A stretch of DNA of 64,000 nucleotides, from positions 124,001 through 188,000 of the forward strand of contig NZ_FXUL01000004.1 in NCBI RefSeq assembly GCF_900182955.1, written 5' to 3'. Below the pieces are notes generated by a model. The model saw nothing but the letters and a program-made list of their open reading frames with translations, searched no databases and was not told where the DNA came from. This document shows, in pieces, positions 26,770 through 41,898 of the stretch (positions within the stretch are counted from its first letter, which is position 1; every line of letters starts with the position of its first letter). Both the position numbers and the translations under genes were made by a program. Source of the stretch: Noviherbaspirillum suwonense (GTDB taxonomy: Bacteria > Pseudomonadota > Gammaproteobacteria > Burkholderiales > Burkholderiaceae_D).

Positions 26770-27966
26770 ATGCGCATATTTCTCTGGCTCGTCGCACTCC
26801 TGGCAACCGCGATCGGACTCGCGGTGATGGCGCGGTTCAATGCGGGCAACGTGGTGCTGTTCTACCCGCCGTACCGGGTCGACCTGTCGCTTAATTTCTT
26901 CCTGCTGCTGCTGTTCCTGCTGTTCCTGCTCAGCTACGGCGTGCTGAACGCGATCCGCAGCGCACAGAGAATGCCGGGCAGGGTGATTGAATACCGCCGC
27001 AGCCGTCGCGAACGCGAGGGCAACCGCGCCTTCCGCGAGGCCCTGAAGGCGCTGTTCGAGGGCCGCTTCGGCCATTCGGAAAAAGCCGCGGCGCGGGCGC
27101 TGGACCTCGACGAGAACAAGGGCCTGGCGTCGCTGATCGGCGCGCGCGCCGCGCACCGGATGCGGCAGTCGGAGCGGCGCGACGCCTGGCTGGCGCGCGC
27201 GCAGGAAGACCCGGCGCTGAAGACCGCGCGGCTGATGACGGCGATCGAACTGCTGGTCGACGACGACCAGCCGGAAGCGGCGCTGGAGACCGTGCGCGAG
27301 CTGAACGCCAGCGGCACCCGCCACATCCATGCGCTCAGGCTGGCTCTGAAGGCCAACCAGCGCGCCAAGGACTGGCCCGAAGTGCTGCGGCTGACGCGCA
27401 TGCTGGACAAGAACAATGCGCTGCATCCCGCGCTGTCGCAGCGGCTGCGCGAACTTGCCTACAACGACCTGCTGTCCGGCCGCCGGCATGACGCCGAATC
27501 GGTGCGCCGCGTATGGGCGACCGTGCCGGACGCCGACGCGCGCAAGCCGGCGATCGCGGTGCGTGCGGCCGACGCCTTCAATGCCCACGGCCTGCACCAG
27601 GAAGCGGCGGCGCTGGTGGAAAAGGCGCTGGCGGTCGAGTGGGACGAGCGCCTGGTCTGCGCCTACCGCCGCGCCGCCGCGCCGGAAAACTCGCCGGCGC
27701 TGCTGGCACAGATCGAACGCTGCGAGCAGTGGGCGCGCGAGCATCCGAGCGATGCGGAACTCGAATTGACGCTGGGCACGCTGTGCCTGAAACAAAAGCT
27801 CTGGGGCAAGGCGCAGCGCTACCTGGAGCATGCGCTGGCCGACGCCATCCATGCGCCGACCGTGCGCGAGATCCACCTGAAACTTGCGCAATTGCACGAG
27901 TCGCTGAACGACCCGGAACGGGCCGCGGAGCACTACCGGCAATGCGCGCTGGCAACGGCGATCTGA
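26770..27966 (+). CDS. hemY: heme biosynthesis protein HemY (TPR, membrane-anchored)
   Basis: A 398-residue protein with two N-terminal membrane helices (residues 3-21 and 38-58) in the HemY_N pattern RFNAGNVVLFYPPYRVDLSLNFF. A long series of tetratricopeptide-like helices follows, facing the cytoplasm. This is the proteobacterial HemY of the hemCDXY operon, unrelated to Bacillus protoporphyrinogen oxidase HemY. Its role is poorly defined, probably scaffolding late heme synthesis. A new promoter for ppa follows its stop. Confidence 0.9.
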   Translation: MRIFLWLVALLATAIGLAVMARFNAGNVVLFYPPYRVDLSLNFFLLLLFLLFLLSYGVLNAIRSAQRMPGRVIEYRRSRREREGNRAFREALKALFEGRFGHSEKAAARALDLDENKGLASLIGARAAHRMRQSERRDAWLARAQEDPALKTARLMTAIELLVDDDQPEAALETVRELNASGTRHIHALRLALKANQRAKDWPEVLRLTRMLDKNNALHPALSQRLRELAYNDLLSGRRHDAESVRRVWATVPDADARKPAIAVRAADAFNAHGLHQEAAALVEKALAVEWDERLVCAYRRAAAPENSPALLAQIERCEQWAREHPSDAELELTLGTLCLKQKLWGKAQRYLEHALADAIHAPTVREIHLKLAQLHESLNDPERAAEHYRQCALATAI

Positions 27967-28008
27967 CCCGCGTTGATGCGCATCGCGTTCCCGCGGCGGC
28001 AAAGCCGC

Positions 28009-28014
28009 TATAAT
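28009..28014 (+). promoter_or_regulatory. -10 element for ppa
   Basis: A perfect TATAAT lies 39 bases before the ppa ATG, immediately after a GC-rich inverted repeat (GCGGCGGCAAAGCCGC). No clear -35 at 17 bases is seen. It separates ppa transcription from the heme operon. Confidence 0.6.
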
Positions 28015-28052
28015 CTGCCGACTTAAAATTCTTACCACTTCTGGAAACTGCC

Positions 28053-28607
28053 ATGAGTCTTAACGACGTCAATTCAGGCCGCGACGTGCCTAACGATTTC
28101 AACGTGATTATCGAAATCCCGATGAATGCCGACCCGATCAAGTACGAAGTCGACAAGGAATCCGGCGCGATCTTCGTCGATCGCTTCATGGGCACCGCGA
28201 TGCACTATCCGTGCAACTACGGCTACGTCCCGAAAACCATTTCCGACGACGGCGACCCGGTCGACGTGCTCGTCATTACCCCGTTCGCGCTGATTCCGGG
28301 CGTTGTCGTGCGCTGCCGTCCGCTGGGCATGCTGAAGATGAGCGACGAAGCCGGCGGCGACGCCAAGGTTCTGGCCGTGCCGGTCGACAAGGTGCTGCCG
28401 ATCTACAGCCACTGGCAGAAGCCGGAAGACCTGAACGACCTGCGCCTGCAGCAGATCCAGCACTTTTTCGAGCACTACAAGGACCTGGAAAAGGGCAAGT
28501 GGGTCAAGATCGAAGGCTGGGTCGGCCCGGAAGAGGCGAAGCAGGAAATCCTGAACGGCATCGCCGCTTACAACAAGCTGGAAGCCGACGCCAAGGCCAA
28601 GGAATAA
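28053..28607 (+). CDS. ppa: inorganic pyrophosphatase (family I)
   Basis: This enzyme hydrolyses pyrophosphate and so drives biosynthetic reactions. The 184-residue protein has the family I signature DGDPVDV at residues 66-72, the upstream [11 protein letters not shown] (residues 50-60), [18 protein letters not shown], and [13 protein letters not shown] with metal-binding Asp residues. Length is close to E. coli Ppa (176). A promoter TATAAT lies upstream and a perfect 12-bp hairpin lies after the stop. Confidence 0.96.
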   Translation: MSLNDVNSGRDVPNDFNVIIEIPMNADPIKYEVDKESGAIFVDRFMGTAMHYPCNYGYVPKTISDDGDPVDVLVITPFALIPGVVVRCRPLGMLKMSDEAGGDAKVLAVPVDKVLPIYSHWQKPEDLNDLRLQQIQHFFEHYKDLEKGKWVKIEGWVGPEEAKQEILNGIAAYNKLEADAKAKE

Positions 28608-28617
28608 ATCGCGTTGA

Positions 28618-28647
28618 ACAGGCCGGGCCAATCGCGGCCCGGCCTGT
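28618..28647. terminator. convergent hairpin between ppa and the acetyltransferase-like gene
   Basis: A perfect 12-bp stem (ACAGGCCGGGCC / GGCCCGGCCTGT) with a six-base loop lies 10 bases past the ppa stop and touches the stop codon of the convergent gene. There is no T tract on either side, so it may act with Rho or as a transcript-end protector for both genes. Confidence 0.5.
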
Positions 28648-29813
28648 CATTCCGGCGCGCCCTGCGCGCCGGTCCTGAACGGGTTGCGCTCGTTCAGTTC
28701 ATCGATGTAAGCCGCAATCCCTCCCGATTCCTGTTCCAGAAAGCGTTCCACCGCGTCGCCGAATGCCGGATGCGCGAGCCAGTGCGCCGACCAGGTTTTT
28801 TGCGGCAGGAAGCCGCGGGCCATCTTGTGTTCACCCTGCGCGCCGCCTTCGAAGGCCGCGATTCCCCGTTCGATGCAGAATTCCAGCGGCTGGTAATACG
28901 AGGTCTCGAAATGCAGGCAGTCGTGATGCTCGAGCGCGCCCCAGTAACGGCCGTACAGCGCATGCCGGTCATGGATCACCAGCGACGCGGCGATCGGCCG
29001 GCCGTCGCGCTCGGCAATGACCAGCAGGATGTTTTGCGGCATCGTCGCGCCGATGCGCAGGAAAAAGTCCAGGTTCAGGTAGGGCGTCGAATAATGCGCC
29101 GCATAGGTATGGTCGTAGCAGCGCTTGAAGAAGCGCCAGTCCGCCTCGCCGATCTGCGCGCCTTCGACCCGGCGGAACGTGATGCCAGCGTCCCGCACCT
29201 TGCGCCGTTCGGCGCGGATGTTCTTGCGCTTCTTCTGTTCCAGCGTCGACAGGAACTGGTCGAAATCGCGGTAGCCGGCGTTAAGCCAGTGAAACTGCAC
29301 GCCGTTGCGCAGCAGGAACCCGGCGCGCTCCAGCAGTTCCGCCTGTTCCGGCGGCGGGTACAGCACATGGGTCGACGACACGTCGGCCTGCTGCTGCAGC
29401 GCGACCAGCGCCTTGGCCAGCGCTGCCCGCGCCGATTCGTCCCGCGCCAGCAGCCGGGCGCCGGTCACCGGCGTGAACGGGATCGCCGACAGCAGCTTCG
29501 GGTAATACTCCAGCCCGTGCCGCCGGTAGGCGTCGGCCCATGCCCAGTCGAACACATATTCGCCATACGAATGGCTCTTCAGGTACAGCGGCAGCGCGGC
29601 GGCGAGGACATCGCCCTGCCACAGCGTCAGGTAGTGCGGCCGCCAGCCTGACTTGCGCGACGCGCTGCCGGACTCGTGCAGCGCATGCAGGAAGGCATAG
29701 GACAGGAAGGGGTTGGCGTCCGCCTGCAGGGCCAGCAGGCCGCTCCATGCCGGTTCGCCGACCTCGGACAGGGAGGCGATAATACGCGTGCGATAATTCA
29801 GGGTCAGCCTCAT
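28647..29813 (-). CDS. FemAB/GNAT-like acyltransferase family protein (DUF482-type)
   Basis: A 388-residue cytoplasmic protein of the family often annotated as peptidogalycan biosynthesis protein or GNAT-fold N-acetyltransferase. Family-typical stretches are NPFLSYAFLHALHESGSA, PHYLTLWQGDVLAAALPLYLKSHSYGEYVFDWAWADAYRRHG-type N-terminal sequence, RKNIRAERRKVRDAGITFRR, FKRCYDHTYAAHYSTPYLN, and RYWGALEHHDCLHFETSYYQ near the C-terminus. The fold is two tandem GNAT domains, as in FemAB. Substrate and physiological role are unknown. It is divergent from nadE. Confidence 0.85.
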   Translation of the reverse strand: MRLTLNYRTRIIASLSEVGEPAWSGLLALQADANPFLSYAFLHALHESGSASRKSGWRPHYLTLWQGDVLAAALPLYLKSHSYGEYVFDWAWADAYRRHGLEYYPKLLSAIPFTPVTGARLLARDESARAALAKALVALQQQADVSSTHVLYPPPEQAELLERAGFLLRNGVQFHWLNAGYRDFDQFLSTLEQKKRKNIRAERRKVRDAGITFRRVEGAQIGEADWRFFKRCYDHTYAAHYSTPYLNLDFFLRIGATMPQNILLVIAERDGRPIAASLVIHDRHALYGRYWGALEHHDCLHFETSYYQPLEFCIERGIAAFEGGAQGEHKMARGFLPQKTWSAHWLAHPAFGDAVERFLEQESGGIAAYIDELNERNPFRTGAQGAPE

Positions 29814-29981
29814 TGAGCGTTGTTCACAGGGGCAGCCGCCTCGACAGGCCGGTTCGCAACGGGAACCGTAGTGGCGGCATCAAGCCTGACCAGGCGCTGC
29901 TGTGCGACCCATTTTACGCAAAAACTGCTGGCAGAGAATTTCATCAACCGACCCTGCTCAAGGGCGCGCAAGGCGGAGCAA

Positions 29982-32036
<2,055 letters not shown>

Positions 32037-32044
32037 GCGGGCTT

Positions 32045-32072
32045 CCCATCGTAAGATTCGTGCGATGGGTTT
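32045..32072 (+). terminator. possible nadE terminator
   Basis: A CCCATCG / CGATGGG stem with an 11-base loop is followed by TTT, nine bases past the nadE stop. The stem is short and the T tract poor, so termination may be partial. Confidence 0.4.
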
Positions 32073-32094
32073 CTGGAGATAGCCGCTGGTCGGC

Positions 32095-32100
32095 TATACT
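32095..32100 (+). promoter_or_regulatory. candidate -10 for glnB
   Basis: TATACT preceded by CGGC lies 114 bases before the GTG start of the P-II gene. The upstream -35 region is weak. A second weaker TATCGA-type element lies downstream. No NtrC or sigma-54 -24/-12 motif (GG-N10-GC context) was convincing. Confidence 0.3.
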
Positions 32101-32180
32101 CGCGGCCGGTGATCGTATCGAGTAGCTTGGTTGTATCGGGCAACCGACAGCATCCGGAGCCGCAGCGCCGCATTCAATGA

Positions 32181-32552
<372 letters not shown>

Positions 32553-32595
32553 GCCGCCTGGACCATCCGGCGCAGGATCAGCCCGGTCGGGCGCA

Positions 32596-33237
32596 TCAGC
32601 TCTGCGCCTTGAGCAGCACCATCACCGCCCCGGCGCCGCCATCCGCGGCCCGGGCCTGGCAGAACGCCAGCACTTCCTCCTTCTGCACCAGCCAGTTCCG
32701 CACTTTTTTCTTCAGCACCGGTTCGCGGTTGACCGAACCCAGTCCCTTGCCGTGGATTACCCGCACGCAGCGCAGCCCGCGCCGGCCTGCGCTGCGCAGG
32801 AATTCGGCCAGCGCCTCGCGCGCCTCGTCGGTGCGCATGCCATGCAGGTCCAGCTGCGCCTGGGTCACCCAGTGGCCGCGCCGCAGCTTGCGCACGGTTT
32901 CCTGGCCGATGCCGGTGCGGGCATAGCTCAGTCCCTCGTCGGTTTCCAGCAGCGACTCGATGCTGAATTCGTCGGACAGCGATTGCGCCAGCGCCGCCTG
33001 CTCGTCGGCCAGGTGGTGCCGGGCGATCGGCTCCGGTTGCGGCGGCAGGTGCAGCGCCTTGTCGATGATGCGCATCGGCGCCACCGTGCCTATGCTTTGC
33101 CGGAACAGGTTGGCCTCGCGCAGCGCCAGCGCTTCCTGCTCGCGCCGCCTGACTTCGGCGGCGGCGCGCGCCTCCTGTTCCCGCTTCAGCTGGTCGCGCA
33201 GCGCCTGCAGCGCCGCAAAATCCTTGATGCCTGCCAT
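32596..33237 (-). CDS. Smr/MutS2 C-terminal domain protein
   Basis: A 213-residue protein. The N-terminal half is a charged coiled coil (repeated RDQLKREQEARAAAEVRRREQ pattern), and the C-terminal half (about residues 120-205) is an Smr domain with LDLHGMRTDEAREALAEFL and VRVIHGKGLGS, the conserved LDLHG and HGxG motifs. Smr domains are nucleases acting on branched DNA or on mRNA of stalled ribosomes. E. coli SmrB, of similar layout, cleaves mRNA at collided ribosomes; this function is inferred. It follows trxB by 33 bases on the same strand. Confidence 0.88.
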   Translation of the reverse strand: MAGIKDFAALQALRDQLKREQEARAAAEVRRREQEALALREANLFRQSIGTVAPMRIIDKALHLPPQPEPIARHHLADEQAALAQSLSDEFSIESLLETDEGLSYARTGIGQETVRKLRRGHWVTQAQLDLHGMRTDEAREALAEFLRSAGRRGLRCVRVIHGKGLGSVNREPVLKKKVRNWLVQKEEVLAFCQARAADGGAGAVMVLLKAQS

Positions 33238-33270
33238 GACCAGTCCATCCCTTGAGTGCTTGGCGGGTCT

Positions 33271-34371
<1,101 letters not shown>

Positions 34372-34525
34372 TCAACCAGGACCGATTTTGTGCTTTGTTG
34401 CAGCCTGAAAATGGTTAAGATTATAGACCAACCCGCCAGACACCTATTTTCACCCGTCGCAGCATTCTTAAATGCAACATCGTGGCGATCCGCTTACCTG
34501 CTTCCGATATTCCGCTCCCTGATTT

Positions 34526-36853
34526 ATGACTAGAACGAGCCAAACCTATACCCGCGACACCAGTCCACAGCCGCAGCTGCCGAGCCGGCTGGTGCGCCTG
34601 CTGTCCGAAGCCAAGTGGCTGGTGCTGACGGTGATGACGACTTACCTGGTGCTCATCCTGCTCACCTATGCCAAGTCCGACCCGGGCTGGTCGCATGCGA
34701 CCCACGTGACCCGTATGCACAACTGGGGCGGCCTGATCGGCGCCCGCGCCGCCGACCTGCTGCTCTATATCTTCGGCCTGTCGGCATGGTGGTTCTGCGT
34801 GCTGCTGTTCAAGGCGATCTACCAGGGATACCGCCGCTTGTCCGAGGGCGACGTCGAAGGCGTCGAGCCGATCTACCGGCAGGAGAAAATCATCCGCGGC
34901 ATTGGTTTCGTGATGCTGCTGGCCGGCAGCATCGGCCTCGAATACGTGCGGATGTACAGCCTGAAAGTGGCCTTGCCGCTGGCGCCGGGTGGCGTACTCG
35001 GTGCGCTCATCGGCGGAACTGCGCAAAAAGCGCTGGGTTTTACCGGCGCGACGCTGCTGCTGGTGCTGCTGTTCGGCCTCGGTTTCTCGCTGTTTTTCCA
35101 CGTGTCCTGGCTGACGCTGGCCGAGCGCATCGGCGCGGTGCTGGAAGGCTCGATCACCTCGGTGCAGAAGCTGTATGCGGCCCATGTCGACCGCAAGCTG
35201 GGCCAGGTCGCCGCGGTCAAGCGGGACGTGGTCGTGGTGCAGGAGCGCGCAAAGAGCGTGGAAGCGCCGCCGGTGCGCATCGAGCCGCAGGCGGTGACCG
35301 TGCCGCGCGCCGAGCGCGCAGCGCCCAAGGAACGCCAGGCCAGCCTGTTTACCAATGACAACCGCGACACCAACCTGCCGCCGCTGTCGCTGCTGGACGA
35401 GGCGCCGCCGGCGCAGGAAACCGTCAGCGTGGAAACGCTGGAATTCACCAGCCGCCTGATCGAGAAAAAGCTGTCGGACTTCGGCGTCGATGCCAAGGTG
35501 GTCGCGGCCTACCCGGGACCGGTGATCACCCGCTATGAAATCGAACCGGCTACCGGCGTCAAGGGCAGCCAGATCGTGAACCTGGCGCGCGACCTGGCGC
35601 GTGCGCTGTCGCTGACCTCGATCCGTGTCGTCGAAACCATTCCCGGCAAGAATTACATGGGCCTGGAGCTGCCGAACCCGAAACGGCAGATCGTCCGGCT
35701 GACCGAGATCCTCGGCTCCAAGGTCTACAACGACGGCCAGTCCAGCCTGACCGTGGCGCTGGGCAAGGACATCGCCGGCCATCCGATCGTCGCCGACCTG
35801 GCCAAGATGCCGCACCTGCTGGTGGCCGGCACCACCGGCTCGGGCAAGTCGGTCGGCATCAACGCCACCATCCTGTCGCTGCTGTACAAGTCCGACCCGA
35901 AACAGGTCAGGCTGATCCTGATCGACCCGAAGATGCTGGAACTGTCGATCTACGAAGGCATCCCGCACCTGCTGGCGCCGGTGGTCACCGACATGAAGCA
36001 GGCGGCCCATGCGCTGAACTGGGCGGTCAACGAGATGGAGCGGCGCTACAAGCTGATGTCCAAGCTGGGCGTGCGGAACCTGGCCGGCTACAACCAGAAG
36101 ATCAGCGACGCCGAGAAGAGCGAGCAAAAGATTGCGAACCCGTTCAGCCTGACGCCGGACGCGCCCGAGCCGCTGGAAAAACTGCCGACCATCGTCATCA
36201 TCATCGACGAGCTGGCCGACCTGATGATGGTGGTGGGCAAGAAGATCGAGGAACTGATCGCCCGGATTGCGCAGAAGGCGCGCGCCGCCGGCATCCACCT
36301 GATCCTGGCGACACAGCGGCCGTCGGTGGACGTGATCACCGGCCTGATCAAGGCCAACATCCCGACCCGCATCGCGTTCCAGGTGTCGTCCAAGATCGAT
36401 TCGCGGACCATCCTCGACCAGATGGGCGCCGAGGCGCTGCTGGGCATGGGCGACATGCTGTACATGCCGCCCGGCACCGGGCTGCCGGTGCGGGTGCACG
36501 GCGCCTTCGTTTCCGACGAGGAAGTGCACCGCGTGGTCGACCACCTGAAGGAGCAGGGCGAGCCGAACTACATCGACGGCATACTGGAGGGCGGCGTCGC
36601 GGACGAGGGCGGCGAGGCGGGCGCGGTGGCAGGCGAGGGCGGCGGCGAGAGCGACGCGCTGTACGACCAGGCGGTGCAGGTCGTGCTGAAGAACCGGCGC
36701 GCGTCGATCTCGCTGGTCCAGCGCCACCTGAGAATTGGTTACAATCGCGCCGCCCGCCTGCTGGAACAAATGGAACAGAGCGGAGTCGTATCCAGCATGC
36801 AATCCAATGGCAATCGCGACATCCTCGTCCCCGCCGGCAACACAGCAGAATAG
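34526..36853 (+). CDS. ftsK: DNA translocase FtsK
   Basis: FtsK pumps DNA at the division septum and activates XerCD at dif. The 775-residue protein has about four N-terminal membrane helices (residues 25-205), a short linker (about residues 210-300), the RecA-like motor with Walker A GTTGSGKS near residues 435-442 and [12 protein letters not shown] as Walker B, and a C-terminal gamma winged helix ([21 protein letters not shown]) that reads KOPS. The linker is much shorter than in E. coli (1329 residues), which is normal outside enterobacteria. It is followed by lolA after eight bases. Confidence 0.96.
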   Translation: MTRTSQTYTRDTSPQPQLPSRLVRLLSEAKWLVLTVMTTYLVLILLTYAKSDPGWSHATHVTRMHNWGGLIGARAADLLLYIFGLSAWWFCVLLFKAIYQGYRRLSEGDVEGVEPIYRQEKIIRGIGFVMLLAGSIGLEYVRMYSLKVALPLAPGGVLGALIGGTAQKALGFTGATLLLVLLFGLGFSLFFHVSWLTLAERIGAVLEGSITSVQKLYAAHVDRKLGQVAAVKRDVVVVQERAKSVEAPPVRIEPQAVTVPRAERAAPKERQASLFTNDNRDTNLPPLSLLDEAPPAQETVSVETLEFTSRLIEKKLSDFGVDAKVVAAYPGPVITRYEIEPATGVKGSQIVNLARDLARALSLTSIRVVETIPGKNYMGLELPNPKRQIVRLTEILGSKVYNDGQSSLTVALGKDIAGHPIVADLAKMPHLLVAGTTGSGKSVGINATILSLLYKSDPKQVRLILIDPKMLELSIYEGIPHLLAPVVTDMKQAAHALNWAVNEMERRYKLMSKLGVRNLAGYNQKISDAEKSEQKIANPFSLTPDAPEPLEKLPTIVIIIDELADLMMVVGKKIEELIARIAQKARAAGIHLILATQRPSVDVITGLIKANIPTRIAFQVSSKIDSRTILDQMGAEALLGMGDMLYMPPGTGLPVRVHGAFVSDEEVHRVVDHLKEQGEPNYIDGILEGGVADEGGEAGAVAGEGGGESDALYDQAVQVVLKNRRASISLVQRHLRIGYNRAARLLEQMEQSGVVSSMQSNGNRDILVPAGNTAE

Positions 36854-36861
36854 GACAGCAC

Positions 36862-37506
36862 TTGACCAAAGCATTCCGCAGCAAGCACACCGTTTCCCTA
36901 CTGGTCGCCGCCGCGCTCGCGCTGCCGGCGCTGGCGCAGGCAGCCGCGCTGGACCAGTTCCGTTCCTTCGTCGCCGGCACCAAGACCGCCCGCGGCGAAT
37001 TCTCGCAGCGGCTGGTCAAGAACGACAACGGCAACGCCCGCGTTTCCAATGCCTCGACCGGCACCTTCGAATTTTCCCGTCCCGGCAAGTTCATCTGGAT
37101 CTACAAGAAGCCGTACGAACAGCATCTGCAGGCCGACGGCGAGAAGCTCTACATCTACGACAAGGACCTGAACCAGGTCACCGTGCGCAAGCTGGGCAAT
37201 GCGCTCGGCTCGTCGCCGGCTGCCATCCTGTTCGGCAGCAATGACCTGGAAAAGAATTTCACGCTGAAGGACGTCGGCGAACGCGACGGCATGGAGTGGC
37301 TGCAGGCCACGCCGAAGGCGAAGGACACCACGTTCGAGCAGATCGGCATCGGCCTGCGCGACGGCGTGCCGGCGGCGATGGAACTGCGCGACTCGTTCGG
37401 CCAGGTGTCGCTGCTGAGCTTCACGAAATTCGAGCGGAACCCGGCGCTGCCCGACAGCCAGTTCCGCTTCACGCCGCCCAAGGGCGCCGACGTGTTCGAG
37501 CAGTGA
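36862..37506 (+). CDS. lolA: outer-membrane lipoprotein carrier LolA
   Basis: A periplasmic chaperone that ferries lipoproteins from LolCDE to LolB. The 214-residue frame opens with TTG at 36862 behind AGGA and begins with a signal peptide (to about residue 27, ending AQAA). Family features are [47 protein letters not shown] and [13 protein letters not shown] at the C-terminus. It lies between ftsK and rarA, the arrangement usual in many proteobacteria, with eight and 21 bases to its neighbours. Confidence 0.93.
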   Translation: MTKAFRSKHTVSLLVAAALALPALAQAAALDQFRSFVAGTKTARGEFSQRLVKNDNGNARVSNASTGTFEFSRPGKFIWIYKKPYEQHLQADGEKLYIYDKDLNQVTVRKLGNALGSSPAAILFGSNDLEKNFTLKDVGERDGMEWLQATPKAKDTTFEQIGIGLRDGVPAAMELRDSFGQVSLLSFTKFERNPALPDSQFRFTPPKGADVFEQ

Positions 37507-37527
37507 AGCCGATGACGGTCCGCGCCC

Positions 37528-40205
<2,678 letters not shown>

Positions 40206-40207
40206 AA

Positions 40208-40227
40208 AAGCCGCAATTTTGCGGCTT
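40208..40227 (+). terminator. weak hairpin after serS
   Basis: An 8-bp stem (AAGCCGCA / TGCGGCTT) with an ATTT loop starts three bases after the serS stop but has no T tract, so it would be an inefficient terminator. Confidence 0.35.
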
Positions 40228-40255
40228 GCGGGTATTCCAGTTTTCAAAGTTCGTC

Positions 40256-40264
40256 TGCTATAAT
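40256..40264 (+). promoter_or_regulatory. extended -10 promoter of tRNA-Ser
   Basis: TGCTATAAT is a perfect extended -10, 41 bases upstream of the mature tRNA 5' end. The -35 region is poor. Confidence 0.65.
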
Positions 40265-40305
40265 TCGCGCCTTGCAGCGCTTCGGTGCCGCAAGGAATCA
40301 GACCA

Positions 40306-40396
40306 GGAAAGGTGGCAGAGTGGTCGAATGCGCTGGACTCGAAATCCAGTGTAGGATTATGTCCTACCGTGAGTTCGAATCTCACCCTTTCCGCCA
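40306..40396 (+). tRNA. tRNA-Ser (anticodon CGA), CCA encoded
   Basis: The acceptor stem GGAAAGG pairs with CCTTTCC, followed by discriminator G and an encoded CCA. The anticodon stem CTGGA/TCCAG encloses loop CTCGAAA with anticodon CGA at 40340-40342. A long variable arm (GTAGGA...TCCTAC) marks a class II tRNA, and GTTCGAAT is the T-loop. The total of 91 bases suits tRNA-Ser. It reads codon UCG. Confidence 0.97.
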
Positions 40397-40421
40397 CATA
40401 TTCAAGTACCTAGCTTCACCG

Positions 40422-40453
40422 ATAAAGCCCCTTTTCAGGGGCTTTATTTTTTT
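40422..40453 (+). terminator. terminator after tRNA-Ser
   Basis: A 10-bp stem (ATAAAGCCCC / GGGGCTTTAT) with a TTTTCA loop runs directly into a seven-base T tract, 26 bases after the tRNA CCA. Confidence 0.9.
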
Positions 40454-40583
40454 CCGTGCCGGATTTTCTGGGCGTCCGGTCGAGGGCGGAAACCAAAGTA
40501 TCCGATGCCAGGCCGGATATACTTGCCGAGCACCGCGATCACCTGGCGCTGCCGCTCTTTCTGGGCGGGTAAAGGTGGAGAGC

Positions 40584-40607
40584 AAAAAAGCCCGCACGCG
40601 GCGGGCT
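40584..40607 (-). terminator. terminator of the PEP-CTERM gene
   Basis: On the minus strand a 7-bp stem (AGCCCGC / GCGGGCT, five-base loop) is followed by six T residues (A tract 40584-40589 on the plus strand), 20 bases beyond the PEP-CTERM stop. Confidence 0.8.
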
Positions 40608-40626
40608 CTGTCGAGGTGGGGAAGTT

Positions 40627-41244
40627 TTACTTTTTCGCTGTCTTCCTGCGCGATGCGGCAACGCCCAGCAGGCCAAGGCCGAGCAACGCGACGGTGGTTG
40701 GTTCTGGAACCGTTCCCATTACGACCTTCCCATTGAAGATGCTGACGGAGGCGAGTCGGATGTTTCTTATGCCATTCGAATCAGGACCATTTTCCAGGTT
40801 GCCCCAGTATAGGTCCATGGTGCCGGTGCCAGACGTGTTAAGAAAACTTTCGCCACCCCATGTCAAGGTCACGGGTGCGCCAGTCCCTGTTAGTCCAGTG
40901 AGAGGGTCTGAAAACTGCAGCCAGGAATAATCTGTCGGTGTGTACCCGAAACCGCCAGTATTTCCGTCAACCAAGGTGAGAGCTCCGTTAAAAGGAATGG
41001 CACTAAGGCTATTTGCAGAGAAGTTATTTCCGCCAATCCATAGGTTCCCGGAATAATTGATGTCTATTTCAACTGGACTATTAGCCAGGGTTCCAGGATC
41101 AGTAGCTGGCATGGTCCCATTCAGAGTAAATGTTACGGAATTGCTTGTGTAGTTATTAACGGTAAACTGCAATGGAGCCGCATTTGCGGCAACGGCGGAT
41201 AACATCAGAACTGCGGCCGCAAACCATGCTGTTTTAGGATTCAT
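40627..41244 (-). CDS. PEP-CTERM sorting domain protein
   Basis: A 205-residue exported protein. Residues 1-22 are a signal peptide (ending ANAA). The body is rich in Asn, Thr, Ser and Gly with beta-strand character. The C-terminus is a textbook PEP-CTERM tag: VPEP at residues 179-182, a hydrophobic helix, then an Arg/Lys cluster. In this system an exosortase (EpsH/XrtA type) removes the tag and anchors or releases the protein, often in exopolysaccharide-producing bacteria. No exosortase gene is in the window. The gene is markedly AT-richer than its surroundings and sits between an intact tRNA-Ser and a decayed copy of it, suggesting transfer. Specific function is unknown. Confidence 0.88.
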   Translation of the reverse strand: MNPKTAWFAAAVLMLSAVAANAAPLQFTVNNYTSNSVTFTLNGTMPATDPGTLANSPVEIDINYSGNLWIGGNNFSANSLSAIPFNGALTLVDGNTGGFGYTPTDYSWLQFSDPLTGLTGTGAPVTLTWGGESFLNTSGTGTMDLYWGNLENGPDSNGIRNIRLASVSIFNGKVVMGTVPEPTTVALLGLGLLGVAASRRKTAKK

Positions 41245-41778
41245 ATTGTGACTCCTTTATAGTTAATTTTCTGATGGATATGAAATGTTCTTGCATCAAA
41301 GAAGCTCCGACCGATATTCGATGCTTTGAACACATTGCTTTCCGTGCAGACATCATGCCAGAACGTAATATATTGATTAAAAGTCAATTTAATTTCCAAT
41401 TGGAATAGATTGTAAATAATTCCGACACGCGCGAATCAACCCAAACGACTGCGGTTAACGGTCGACAAAAGTCGTCCGTATATTGATGCAGGGCACCATT
41501 GAACTGAAGCAAGGATTCATGCCGATTTAGGCGGTTCCTGTCCGCGTTCACGGAAATGTGCGGAACCTTGTGATGCCAAACGGCAAGAGCCCGAAATTAA
41601 GAGTTACATCGAAACTTCGAGGCAAAATTACCTCAGCAACGATTATTTTTTTAAAAACAGCCGGCAAGCTGTAGTCAATGACTGAGCTAGCCAATTCAGT
41701 AATGCGGGAAGAGGCGGTATTCCGATACGTGTCTATGCCGTTGTTGCACGCGAAAACAGTGACAAGTCTTTGTTTGCA
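41245..41778. other. AT-rich non-coding stretch upstream of the PEP-CTERM gene
   Basis: About 530 bases of low-GC DNA with no supported gene. The end near 41245-41400 should carry the promoter of the minus-strand PEP-CTERM gene (a good ribosome binding site, AGGAG on the minus strand, is visible just upstream of its ATG). A minus-strand open frame at 41696-41977 crosses the decayed tRNA and has no family features. Confidence 0.45.
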
Positions 41779-41782
41779 TTAA

Positions 41783-41881
41783 GACCGGCAGCGAGGCCAT
41801 ATATAAATAACTAGCAATTGGTCTTGAAATCGGGCGTAGTTTCATGTCATGCCGAGAGATAGAATCTCGTCCTTTCCGCCA
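41783..41881 (+). pseudogene. decayed second copy of tRNA-Ser (att-like repeat)
   Basis: Bases 41820-41881 align without gaps to 40335-40396 of the intact tRNA-Ser (anticodon arm to CCA). By eye 47 of 62 positions match, including the terminal CCTTTCCGCCA. Upstream, GGCAGCGAGGCC at 41787-41798 matches the D-arm GGCAGAGTGGTC at 9 of 12 positions, with about ten extra bases between the blocks. The acceptor and T stems no longer pair, so it is not a working tRNA. It could be a decayed tandem tRNA or the distal attachment site of an inserted element. Confidence 0.7.
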
Positions 41882-41898
41882 ATAAGTCATGTTGTCAC

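Noticed and set aside
40397-41881. An integrase or transposase gene within the tRNA-Ser segment
   Set aside because: I looked on both strands and found only the PEP-CTERM gene. If the segment was mobile, its recombinase is gone.
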